Positions 1 to 7,314 of a stretch of 50,242 bases of DNA are shown piece after piece. The translations under genes and the position numbers were made by a program. How positions within the stretch are numbered: the stretch's first letter is position 1; the number at the start of each line of letters is the position of its first letter. This DNA is from Bacillota bacterium (GTDB taxonomy: Bacteria > Bacillota > Clostridia > Acetivibrionales > DTU013). Location: the NCBI GenBank assembly GCA_023439545.1, contig JAEXNT010000049.1, positions 1 through 50,242 of the forward strand, written 5' to 3'. Under the pieces are notes generated by a model. It did no database searches and was not told the origin of the DNA. It saw only the letters and a program-made list of their open reading frames with translations.

Positions 1-167
1 TAAGTTGTCAAATCATGAGATCTTAAGATTGTATGGCTTATAATTTACGCATTGACATAATGCATAAGGCTACATAAACATTAATTTTCTAAAAGTTTGA
101 CTATATAGTAAATTGTGGATATAATTATTCGGTAATTTGTTTAACAATTTAAAGGAGTTAAATTTTG

Positions 168-626
168 ATGAAAAAGTTTGTCCCCGATGATTTCGTCGTT
201 CCAGAAAAACTAGAAACAGAGAAATTTAGGCTAAGAATGTTAACTGTTGATGATGTTGAAAAGGATTATGAAGCAGTAATGTCAAGCAGAGATCATATAA
301 AGAATCTGTATTGTGAAGAAGATTATGGAACATGGCCAGAAGAGAATATGACAATAGAAGAAAATTTAGAAGATTTGCGGAGACACCAGTCTGAATTTCT
401 GGAAAGAGCATCGTTTACGTATACGGTAATGAGCCTAGACGAAAGTATATGTCTAGGCTGTGTATATATAAATCCAAGTAAAAGAAAGGATTTCGATGCT
501 GAAATAGATTTCTGGTCAAGAGCAAGCGAGACAGAAAATGAATTTGAGAACCTTCTATATAGTACTATTAAAAAGTGGGTTAAAGACAAGTGGCCTTTTG
601 GAAATGTTGCTTATCCTGGTCGATAA
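168..626 (+). CDS. GNAT-family N-acetyltransferase-like protein
   Basis: A 152-residue protein resembling small GNAT proteins that act on unidentified acceptors with acetyl-CoA. The N-terminal part (KFRLRMLTVDDVEKDYEAV) matches the usual opening strand and helix, and the middle (TYTVMSLDESICLGCVYINP) looks like the central GNAT beta strands. The last third is short and the acetyl-CoA-binding R/Q-x-x-G-x-G/A signature is not clear, so activity is uncertain. An AAAGGAG ribosome site at 151-157 precedes ATG at 168; a TTG at 165 is also possible. The gene is AT-rich, like the lipoprotein gene after it. No operon partner is obvious. Confidence 0.7.
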   Translation: MKKFVPDDFVVPEKLETEKFRLRMLTVDDVEKDYEAVMSSRDHIKNLYCEEDYGTWPEENMTIEENLEDLRRHQSEFLERASFTYTVMSLDESICLGCVYINPSKRKDFDAEIDFWSRASETENEFENLLYSTIKKWVKDKWPFGNVAYPGR

Positions 627-724
627 TAAGGCAAGAAAACAAGATTTGTTTAAGGCCATAATCAGATGGAATCCATATTATAAACTTATTACATAGTATG
701 AAAACTAAAGTGGAGGGGTTTACT

Positions 725-1105
725 GTGAAAAATAAAAATATCTTAACAGTTTTTATTATAATTTACTTGCCTCTGTTGCTTATTTCTTGCTCAGATCAAA
801 AACCCTTGAAATCAGATACTCCAGTTAATACAGCTATTATCATGGAAAGTTTTCTGAAAGAGGGAAATTATAAAAATTTTAGTGAACTCTTTATTGATGG
901 TAGAAAAAATGCAGTATCAGAAGAACAATTTAATGAATTAAAGAAACTTACTACTGCTGGAACGGAATTAAAACATTATGAATTACTCACATTTACAAAT
1001 GGTAAGATGATATTAATAGAACTTACGCAAGAAAGGGCAAATGGTGAGTATAGGATAGAAGATGTTAAAGAAGTTCCAGACGAAATAAAGTCTTTATTAA
1101 AATAA
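725..1105 (+). CDS. Small predicted lipoprotein
   Basis: A 126-residue secreted protein of unknown function. From the GTG start at 725 it has a short basic N-terminus, a hydrophobic stretch (about residues 6-20) and the lipobox L-I-S-C with Cys22, so it should be lipidated and held on the outer face of the membrane. The mature part is small, charged and mixed alpha/beta, loosely like DUF4878- or NTF2-type lipoproteins, but I cannot name the family. GTG 725 is preferred over ATG 698 because GGAGGGG at 712-718 sits at the right distance and the longer start would put ten charged residues ahead of the signal peptide. Confidence 0.65.
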   Translation: MKNKNILTVFIIIYLPLLLISCSDQKPLKSDTPVNTAIIMESFLKEGNYKNFSELFIDGRKNAVSEEQFNELKKLTTAGTELKHYELLTFTNGKMILIELTQERANGEYRIEDVKEVPDEIKSLLK

Positions 1106-1324
1106 GACGCATTCTTTATAAAGGACAAGCTGATGGGAGAAGCGAAACTATAACAAACTACAATATACGAAAGACTTTTACAAGCTGATAAAATGTGCAG
1201 AAACAATGTATTCAGGTTGTGAAGTGTAGTTGTGAAGAACCATCAAAATTTACCCATAATAGCTTCATATCAATACTTTCAAGGTTCTATTTATAATGAC
1301 TTGTAATTAGCGAAGCGGCGCGTC

Positions 1325-1406
1325 GATTCCGTCCACCAGCTCCATAGAGAAAACGCCTATCCCGAGGATGGGCGTTTTTCTATGCAGAAATGTAAGGGAC
1401 GGAATC
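1325..1406. repeat. 82-nt palindromic repeat, copy 1
   Basis: Nested inverted repeats: GATTCCGTCC (1325-1334) with GGACGGAATC (1397-1406), CATAG (1343-1347) with CTATG (1380-1384), AAAACGCC (1350-1357) with GGCGTTTT (1371-1378), and ATCC/GGAT around a CGA loop. The inner part alone could serve as a rho-independent terminator. A diverged copy with the same order of elements lies at 7101-7172, which argues for a dispersed palindromic repeat rather than a plain terminator. Confidence 0.6.
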
Positions 1407-1427
1407 TGAGCAATGTGCCCACACGAC

Positions 1428-1470
1428 AAAAAAAGGACGTCCCACTCTGGCATGCCAGAAATGAGACGTT
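1428..1470 (-). terminator. Terminator of the GH120 gene
   Basis: Read on the minus strand, an AACGTCTCATT arm pairs with GTGGGACGTC around the palindrome CTGGCATGCCAG and ends in seven T residues. It lies 34 bases beyond the stop codon of the minus-strand xylosidase gene. Confidence 0.75.
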
Positions 1471-1503
1471 ACTATTGGTTACATATAGGGCTTATATTTG
1501 TGA

Positions 1504-3492
1504 TTATAGTTTAATATTATCAGAAGATGATGCGAACGGACCCGGGATAACTTGAATACCGCGATGATTTCCGAAGTAGTCCGCGTCAAAGCGTATCGGG
1601 GTTCCATCCGCGTTTTCAAAGTATGCTTCCGGTTCGAAGGTTTTACCGAGAATTTCGGTGTGGATCATCCGATCACTGAAATCCTTGAGGTAATCATATA
1701 CATTTGTGCTTAGATAATAATGACCGTCTTTTTCCACCAGTTCTACTTTGAGATCCTTAGCATTGTTTTCAACGAACAGACCTTTCACTTCGTTTTTCCA
1801 TGGTTTGGCGCCGTTCAGATATACATTCCCTTCACTCCAGACTGGCAGATGACCTGTATGAGCAGGCTCTAAAGCCCTCATGTTTGGGCGCTGGGAAAAA
1901 TCGAACTGCGCTATCCATTCATCATAGGTTGGGTAATCATCGAAAACGTGCGTGCCGACTTGCCTGTTTTCCCGCCTGGCAACTACGCTTTGATCATCGT
2001 AGGTCACATAGTCATCCGAAGGCCATTTCTGGACAAAGATATTGTTGTAGAAACGGTTGTCACCATGGAGAAAGGTCATAAAGCCCATCACTTCCGTACG
2101 GTGTGGCATATGATATGGTGTATAGCGCCAGGTTGTTCCCCCACCGACGTCGGTTAACGCACCGCAGATGAGGTTGTGAACCATAGCCACGCCCTGTGTC
2201 GCAAAACGAAGGCTGGCGTCTGAGAGCAGAATATTGTTATCGATCAGTGTTGGACCGTGGCTGACTTCTACAAATATATCCTGAGACATCATGCTTCCCG
2301 GAAGATTCTTGGCATACGACGGCCGCTGGTTATCATGCAGCAGATTCTGGGTAATACGTGTGCCCTGTGCTTCCCAGTCACACCAGATTCCCATCGTACA
2401 ATGGTGGATATGGTTGCGGCGCATGACTACGTCAATGGCTGCATGCATTTTGATCCCGGAAATTTCCGCTCCGCCAAGTTCCATCATATTATTGATATGG
2501 TGAATATGGTTGTCCTCAATGGTGCTAAACACACCGCCCATACGGCCAATAATGCCACCCTGTTCACAATGGTGAATATTACAGCGGCGAACTATGTGAC
2601 TGCCGATTTTTTCTTTCAGCCATCCGTGATACTGGCCACGGCAGACCGCATCCCGTTCCATCTGGGTAGGACTCTTTACATACTTATTTGTAAAGTAATG
2701 ATCGTTGTCAGGATCAAGATATTTGCCCAGAGAAATGCCGGCGCACTTGCTGTTTGAAATTTCGCAATCCTCAATGATCCAGCCTTTACTCCAGTGAGGA
2801 CCGATCATGCCATCCTGAAAAGCTGCAGGCGGCGCCCAGGTGGTGGCAGCTTTATCAATTTTAAATCCTCTGACCGTATGATAACCGATGCCGGTTATAG
2901 AAGGCATAAAACACCTGCGACGGACATTAATCTCTACATTTTCCTCATTTGGATCCTGACCCTGGAAATTAGCATAAATGATAGTTTGATCAGCACCCGT
3001 ATCCTGTTCGGTATACCACTTGTAAACAGATTCTTCAGGTACCCAGCTACATTCATAAACATCGCCTTTGATACACTCTTCCAAAGTTGTGGTTTCATAC
3101 ATCGCCTTGTCATTTAAATAAACACAGCCGGTGTGTTTATTCGGTGTCGCGAAATACCAGTCTCCATATACCAAAGTTGTATAAGGATTGTATTCACCGA
3201 AAACACTGTTTGCGATCCGGCATACCCAGACATTTTCTTTGTAATGCTGCCAGGTCTTTATCTGTTCAGCGCCTGTGACCACAGCACCAAGAGGTATGGT
3301 ACTGGAATAAGTGATACGGGCATCTTCAGTACCGGCATGTACCGGGTCTACATATTCGCGGTAAACCCCCGGTGCTACCAGCACTTCATCACCTGGAAGC
3401 GCCAGCTTCGCGGCTTCGTTGATCCGTCGGAATGGTCTCTCGATGGAACCATTGCCGTCTTTCGCAGCATTTGCATCTACATAGTATTTCAT
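1504..3492 (-). CDS. GH120 beta-xylosidase (right-handed beta-helix)
   Basis: A 662-residue protein that closely follows family GH120 beta-xylosidases such as XylC of Thermoanaerobacterium saccharolyticum, as I recall that sequence. These enzymes remove xylose from xylo-oligosaccharides. The N-terminus (YYVDANAAKDGNGS, PGDEVLVAPGVYREYV) starts the parallel beta-helix. Shared landmarks are WAPPAA...MIGPHWSKGWIIEDC (residues 219-243), GIWCDWEAQGT (368-378) and DIFVEVSHGP (405-414). The expected nucleophile Asp372 and acid/base Glu409 are both present. There is no signal peptide, so it is predicted to be intracellular, acting on imported oligosaccharides. GGGAGG lies 6 bases before the ATG. No transporter or xylan gene is next to it. 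Confidence 0.9.
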   Translation of the reverse strand: MKYYVDANAAKDGNGSIERPFRRINEAAKLALPGDEVLVAPGVYREYVDPVHAGTEDARITYSSTIPLGAVVTGAEQIKTWQHYKENVWVCRIANSVFGEYNPYTTLVYGDWYFATPNKHTGCVYLNDKAMYETTTLEECIKGDVYECSWVPEESVYKWYTEQDTGADQTIIYANFQGQDPNEENVEINVRRRCFMPSITGIGYHTVRGFKIDKAATTWAPPAAFQDGMIGPHWSKGWIIEDCEISNSKCAGISLGKYLDPDNDHYFTNKYVKSPTQMERDAVCRGQYHGWLKEKIGSHIVRRCNIHHCEQGGIIGRMGGVFSTIEDNHIHHINNMMELGGAEISGIKMHAAIDVVMRRNHIHHCTMGIWCDWEAQGTRITQNLLHDNQRPSYAKNLPGSMMSQDIFVEVSHGPTLIDNNILLSDASLRFATQGVAMVHNLICGALTDVGGGTTWRYTPYHMPHRTEVMGFMTFLHGDNRFYNNIFVQKWPSDDYVTYDDQSVVARRENRQVGTHVFDDYPTYDEWIAQFDFSQRPNMRALEPAHTGHLPVWSEGNVYLNGAKPWKNEVKGLFVENNAKDLKVELVEKDGHYYLSTNVYDYLKDFSDRMIHTEILGKTFEPEAYFENADGTPIRFDADYFGNHRGIQVIPGPFASSSDNIKL

Positions 3493-3708
3493 GATAACCT
3501 CCCATTATTGAGATGATACAACTTCTGACATGATCATTATATAACATAATTGTCTATGTTTATCATTATCTATTTAATCAATAATAAACATTTTTCATTT
3601 CTTTTCCGCTAGACGTAATCGTCGGTCAATCTGTTTCCTTGAACGCTCATATTTATGTTTGAATATATGGTAGATAATTGATATCATTAGTGCATACTTG
3701 TTATAAAG

Positions 3709-3819
3709 TGCGAAAGTAGCCAGATATGTATTATGTGCTGCATACTGCGAAAATAGCTGGATATGTATTATGTGCTGCAAACTGCGAAAATAGCTGGATA
3801 TGCATTATATGCTGCAAAC
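3709..3819. repeat. Tandem repeat, three copies of 37 bp
   Basis: Three head-to-tail units at 3709-3745, 3746-3782 and 3783-3819, each running from TGCGAAAATAGCTGGATATG to GTGCTGCAAAC with 1-5 differences. There are no spacers between units, so this is not a CRISPR array. Confidence 0.9.
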
Positions 3820-3898
3820 TGGTCAAAAATTCAAGTAGTGGGCGAATATTCGGGTTTAAAAATGAATTCTTCGTGTAATAATTGCGTTAAGTTTTTAG

Positions 3899-3965
3899 TT
3901 ATGTTGACTAAAGCGCCCATTAGGGGGCACTTAGTTCATAATTATGTTGACTAAAGCGCCCATTA
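3899..3965. repeat. 24-bp direct repeat pair
   Basis: An identical 24-bp word (key core GTTGACTAAAGCGCCCATTA) occurs at 3899-3922 and 3942-3965, a period of 43. The first copy runs into GGGGGC, so GCGCCC-ATTA-GGGGGC can form a short imperfect hairpin. It has no obvious function. Confidence 0.85.
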
Positions 3966-4233
3966 CTTGAATTTTTGTCCACTTACAGAGTATAAAAGCT
4001 TCGCTAATGGGGGCAAAATGCCTAATAAGTTAAAAGCTTCGCACTCTTTATAAATGTGCAATTAGATGGTATCGAAAAATAAACTAAATTAAATATCAAA
4101 GGTGTGATCTTTGATAAAATGTTCATTTGTGAAATAGGAGATCAGTTTAGCGGATCGCGTGTGTCCATTTTGTTTTCATATTAATAAAAGGAGGAGCTCT
4201 GAAAAATTACTTAAATTAAATTAGCCAAATGTA

Positions 4234-4262
4234 TTGACAGTGTATCAGATAATGCTCATACT
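4234..4262 (+). promoter_or_regulatory. Promoter-like sequence before the 17-bp array
   Basis: Perfect -35 TTGACA at 4234-4239, 17-bp spacer, weak -10 CATACT at 4257-4262. Transcription from here would start within the 17-bp array and run into the 42-residue peptide gene. Confidence 0.45.
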
Positions 4263-4430
4263 TAAGAGAATATGATGCTTAAGAGAATGTGATGCTTAAG
4301 AGAATATGATGCTTAAGAGAGCATGATGCTTAAGAGAATGTGATGCTTAAGAGAATATGATGCTTAAGAGAATGTGATGCTTAAGAGAATATGATGCTTA
4401 AGAGAATGTGATACTTAAGAGAATATGATG
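4261..4430. repeat. Tandem array, ten copies of 17 bp
   Basis: Ten uninterrupted units of CTTAAGAGAATATGATG. Two variants (AATATG and AATGTG) alternate for much of the array, and one unit reads GAGCATG. All frames carry stops and the period is not a multiple of three, so it does not encode protein repeats. Each unit carries the palindrome CTTAAG. The array ends 43 bases before the ATG at 4474, so it would form most of the 5' untranslated region of that gene. Confidence 0.95.
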
Positions 4431-4473
4431 CTGTATTTGTGATAATGCGTTTGGGGTAAAAGGAGGTCCATAT

Positions 4474-4602
4474 ATGAAAGCTTATGTAGATTCATACGGA
4501 GAAATATTAGCTATTGTTGATGATGATGATGAAGACCAGGAAATGTTAAATGATGATGGCAACGGCGGTTATGATAACGACATAAATGGTGGATTCATTT
4601 AA
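4474..4602 (+). CDS. 42-residue acidic, glycine-rich peptide, unrecognised
   Basis: A short gene with unusually complete expression signals: AAAAGGAGG at 4458-4466, seven bases before the ATG, a promoter-like pair at 4234-4262, and a near-perfect terminator at 4630-4675. The peptide begins MKAYVDSYGEILAIV, then has an acidic run (DDDDEDQEMLNDD) and a glycine/aromatic tail (GNGGYDNDINGGFI). It has no signal peptide, membrane segment or cysteine. I do not recognise the family. A modified-peptide precursor is conceivable from the leader-plus-Gly-rich-core look, but no maturation enzyme or exporter is adjacent, so that is speculation. Confidence 0.6.
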   Translation: MKAYVDSYGEILAIVDDDDEDQEMLNDDGNGGYDNDINGGFI

Positions 4603-4629
4603 AAACTATTAGGATATAAAATAGAACTG

Positions 4630-4675
4630 AAGCGGACACTATGCCAATTTCTGTTGGCAATGTGTCCGCTTTTAT
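4630..4675 (+). terminator. Terminator of the 42-aa peptide gene
   Basis: AAGCGGACAC pairs with GTGTCCGCTT, and inside it TGCCAA pairs with TTGGCA; the run of T follows. It is a strong intrinsic terminator 28 bases after the stop codon. Confidence 0.9.
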
Positions 4676-4808
4676 TTTAAAATATTATAGCGATATGTAC
4701 TTTGATATCCGATTACTCGACAATACTTTTCCGCAAGTAAAATCAAGTTATTCTAATTCCATTACTCTATAATGACTATAGGGTGGTTGAAACGAGGTAT
4801 GCAGACTG

Positions 4809-5504
4809 ATGTACGAGTGGCACAAGCAAATCCAAATAATCGTTGATGAAATTGACGAATGTATTAAACATCGTGACGATGAAGCCCTGACGCTGCGGTT
4901 TCTTTCTCGCAAGTTGGGTTACTCCGAATTTCATACCACGAGGAAATTCAAGGAAATATCGGGTATGCAGTTTAGGGATTATCTGCGGCTTAGAAAGTTG
5001 ACCTTTGCGCTGAAAGAGGTGCGAGATAGCGAAAGAGGCATTTTGGACATTGCTCTGGACTATGGCTTTTCATCACATGAAGCCTTTTCGCGGGCTTTCA
5101 AGGTAACATACGGTATCGTTCCAAGCGAATACCGCAAAAAGCCTGTACCTGTCGTTCTTCGTACAAAAATAAGCCCTTTCGACCGCTACTTTTTCGGATT
5201 TGGAGAGATTGGTATGATGAAATCCACAGGAGATGTTAAAATTTATTTTGTAACCATTCCCGCACACAAATTTTTGCATATTAAAAACTATGAGAGCAAT
5301 GGATATTGGGATTTTTGGCAAAAGCAAAGCCTTATTCCGGGACAGGACTGCGAAACAATTTGCGGCTTACTCGACAGTATCAAGGGTAAACTGGATGACG
5401 ATGGCGGGAGCGAATCTAACAGCGGCAGCGGTCAGATTATGGCATACATTAGCGACCCGGACGGCAGACTCTGCGATTGGGGTATTCCACGCACAGAGTG
5501 TTAG
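4809..5504 (+). pseudogene. AraC-family regulator with GyrI-like domain, 5' part (frameshifted)
   Basis: The first 231 codons of a two-domain transcription regulator. Residues 1-110 form an AraC-type double helix-turn-helix (LTLRFLSRKLGYSEFHTTRKFKEI, ILDIALDYGFSSHEAFSRAFKVTYGIVPSEYRK). From about residue 135 a GyrI/Rob-type effector domain begins (MMKSTGDVKIYFVTIPAHKF). The frame stops at TAG 5502-5504 in the middle of a conserved stretch (CDWGIPRTEC), and the rest of the domain continues in another frame to 5776. One missing base near 5503 explains it. GAGGT at 4794-4798 lies ten bases before the ATG. The HTH half could still be made, but without its full sensor. Confidence 0.85.
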
Positions 5505-5776
5505 GTGTACGTCTTCCTTTTGATTATAGTGGCTCAGTGCCACCAAAAATGCTTATGATCGATGTTCCCGAAGCCGAGTATATTGTTTTTGAACATGGGC
5601 CATTCGATTATGAGCAGGAAAATCGCAGTGTGGAGGAAAAGGTGGAAAAGGCAATGGCAACCTTTGATTTTGCAGGCACCGGTTACTGCTTTGATACTTC
5701 CCCCGGCAGAATAATTTACTTTTATCATAATCCGGAGCGGTATTTTAAGTATATCAGGCCAGTGTGGAAGTCATAA
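5477..5776 (+). pseudogene. AraC/GyrI regulator, 3' part after frameshift
   Basis: Continuation of the GyrI-like effector domain, homologous from about 5501 (LGVRLPFDYSG). It includes MLMIDVPEAEYIVFEHGPFDY and ends in FKYIRPVWKS, the normal end of this family. It has no ribosome site of its own, so it is a fragment, not a gene. Confidence 0.85.
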
Positions 5777-6314
5777 TAAATAAAAAGCACACTAAAGTGC
5801 GAAAACGGCTTCAATATATGGATTATACCCTGTATTTCAACGGTAGAGAAATGATGTGTCTTACCGGACTGTTCATTTTTTGAATTAATGTGCAAATATA
5901 CGCGCTTAAATTCTGATTTATCGCATTATTTAATGATTTTCAGCGCTATAAAGTACAAGTAAAGAATTAATGTAGACTAATATAACACAAAACTTAAAAT
6001 TTTGCACAGCTAAATTAATGTATGAAGAATTACCACCGCATATGCAGATTGTCACAATGCTATTGGCAAAGTGGTGTTTTGACGATAAGACTACTGCCCT
6101 ATAGGATTTGGAACATTGATGAATTCAGCTGCTTACCCGCATGCATAGGCAGCTTTTTATAGACTCTTTTTACTTTTCTCGTAATTCGCCGATAAAATTA
6201 AACATGAATTAAAATTTGACCGTATTCGAAATTGTTGATACTATTAGTTCTGATGGTGAGAAAGTGCTCAAGCTCAGGATAGAACTACATTTCAACTAAT
6301 TTTGAGGGAATATT
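5777..6314. other. 538-bp intergenic region
   Basis: AT-rich and without an open frame of note. The only structure seen is the hairpin at 6127-6160. The sequence may be decayed coding DNA, but I recognise nothing in it. Confidence 0.5.
6127..6160 (+). terminator. Possible terminator hairpin
   Basis: AGCTGC pairs with GCAGCT around a 16-base middle that includes the palindrome GCATGC, followed by TTTTTAT. No gene lies directly upstream, so it may be a leftover of a lost one. Confidence 0.4.
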
Positions 6315-7085
6315 ATGCATTTGTTTAATGCCAGTTCATTGTTTAATGAGAATGCCGAAAAAGAAGTATTAAGTATTGTAAATAACCCGGAAAAATTAAG
6401 AGACAGATTGATTGAAGTAAAGAAAACGCTCCTAAAAGTATATAGCCTTAAAGCTTACAACGTACCGGAGGATTTTACTGCCGCTTCTTACATAATAGCG
6501 ACTAATCATTTAACTGACTCCGATGCTCCGCTGATAATGAGCTATTATTATGAAGTCATGCATCAGATTAAGGACACTTATCCGGAGCTGTTTGTTTTCG
6601 CCAAAGAGAATTGCTTTAATGGCGTTTCCATACCTAAAGAATTAATGCCGATACTAGAGATGGAAAAAGTTTTTGCAGTTAACCGTAAAAGTTTCGGCGG
6701 ATCGATGGCGGCTATGAGAGCTGCGGCAAAGTGGTTTAGCGAGGGTAAAAAACCAAAGCATTTTCTCATATTCTCTCAGGGAACAATTTATGATATTAAT
6801 AAAGATAAAGCGGAAGACATAGAGTCAGGAGCCTTCTGGTTGGCCAGGTTACTGGGTATTCCAGTTTTACCGGCTTTTATCGAGCAAGCTGTTGAAGGGG
6901 CAGAGAATCGCTTAGTATTTGGAAAACCAATTGTTATAACAAAAGACTGCCGAAATTTTGATGCTCATAAACAATTATGGTTGGACAGAGTAATTGAGGC
7001 ACAGGATGAATTACCGGCACTTACAGGAATTCCGGCAAGAGAAGCTGTGCTTGATGATGAACATAAAACGAGAAAAAAGTTTTAG
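6315..7085 (+). CDS. PlsC-like 1-acyl-glycerol-3-phosphate acyltransferase
   Basis: A 256-residue member of the lysophospholipid acyltransferase superfamily, which transfers a fatty acyl group to lysophosphatidate or a related acceptor at the membrane. The catalytic HX4D motif is NHLTDSD (His65, Asp70). The glycerol-phosphate-binding motif is present as FSQGT (153-157), with Gln in place of the usual Glu, and LLGIPVLPAFI matches the family's fourth motif. There is no clear membrane helix, so association is likely peripheral. GAGGGAATATT precedes the ATG. Gln for Glu in the EGT motif is seen in distant family members, so the acceptor is uncertain. Confidence 0.8.
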   Translation: MHLFNASSLFNENAEKEVLSIVNNPEKLRDRLIEVKKTLLKVYSLKAYNVPEDFTAASYIIATNHLTDSDAPLIMSYYYEVMHQIKDTYPELFVFAKENCFNGVSIPKELMPILEMEKVFAVNRKSFGGSMAAMRAAAKWFSEGKKPKHFLIFSQGTIYDINKDKAEDIESGAFWLARLLGIPVLPAFIEQAVEGAENRLVFGKPIVITKDCRNFDAHKQLWLDRVIEAQDELPALTGIPAREAVLDDEHKTRKKF

Positions 7086-7100
7086 CCAACCCAGGTTTTG

Positions 7101-7172
7101 TTCCGTCAGCCGACTCTATAGAAAAACACCTTTCCTTTGGATTGGCGTTTTTATGGAAGAAACGAGGGACGG
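7101..7172. repeat. Palindromic repeat, copy 2
   Basis: A diverged copy of the element at 1325-1406. TTCCGTC at 7101-7107 faces GACGG at 7168-7172, and TATAGAAAAACACC (7117-7130) faces GGCGTTTTTATGG (7144-7156), with CTTTGG in the tip. It starts 16 bases after the acyltransferase stop and could also act as its terminator. Confidence 0.55.
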
Positions 7173-7314
7173 CTTGAAGTGATGCTCCAACATTCTGGTT
7201 AATCCAGTAAGGCAGCATATATTGCCACGGCATGGGAATTCACCTCCTATCTATTAAATTCAGAAGTTTATAGTTGTTTACATAATAGAGGCTACAGGAA
7301 AAAAACGGTAGATT

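Larger units (their letters stand above)
1106..1503. other. Intergenic region with palindrome and terminator
   Basis: About 400 bases without a gene. From left to right it holds AT-rich sequence with no open frame, the palindromic element at 1325-1406, and the terminator of the minus-strand xylosidase gene at 1428-1470. Confidence 0.6.
3493..4473. other. 980-bp repeat-rich intergenic region
   Basis: No convincing gene. It contains a 3 x 37-bp tandem repeat, a 24-bp direct repeat pair, an orphan ribosome-site-like AAAAGGAGGAG near 4186-4196 followed only by a six-codon frame, a promoter-like pair at 4234-4262 and a 10 x 17-bp array. The base composition is AT-rich. Confidence 0.7.

Noticed and set aside
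1315..1346. 3' end of a tRNA or tmRNA (text like TCGATTCC...CCAGCTCCA), as an island attachment site
   Set aside because: It does not fold as a T arm plus acceptor stem, the spacing is wrong, and the same bases are explained by the arms of the palindromic element shared with 7101-7172.
2257..2757. 166-codon frame on the plus strand
   Set aside because: It is entirely antisense to the GH120 gene, whose family match is strong; no ribosome site.
3709..3819. CRISPR array
   Set aside because: The 37-bp units adjoin each other with no spacers, and no cas genes are in the window.
3763..3954. 63-codon open frame across the tandem repeats
   Set aside because: No ribosome site, and the frame follows from the repeat sequence rather than from coding constraint.
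4261..4430. Short-repeat CRISPR or protein-coding repeat
   Set aside because: A 17-bp period without spacers, and stops in every frame.
4474..4602. Confident call of a RiPP precursor
   Set aside because: No radical-SAM, lanthipeptide, cyclodehydratase or peptidase-exporter gene lies nearby and no known leader motif is present; kept only as a possibility.
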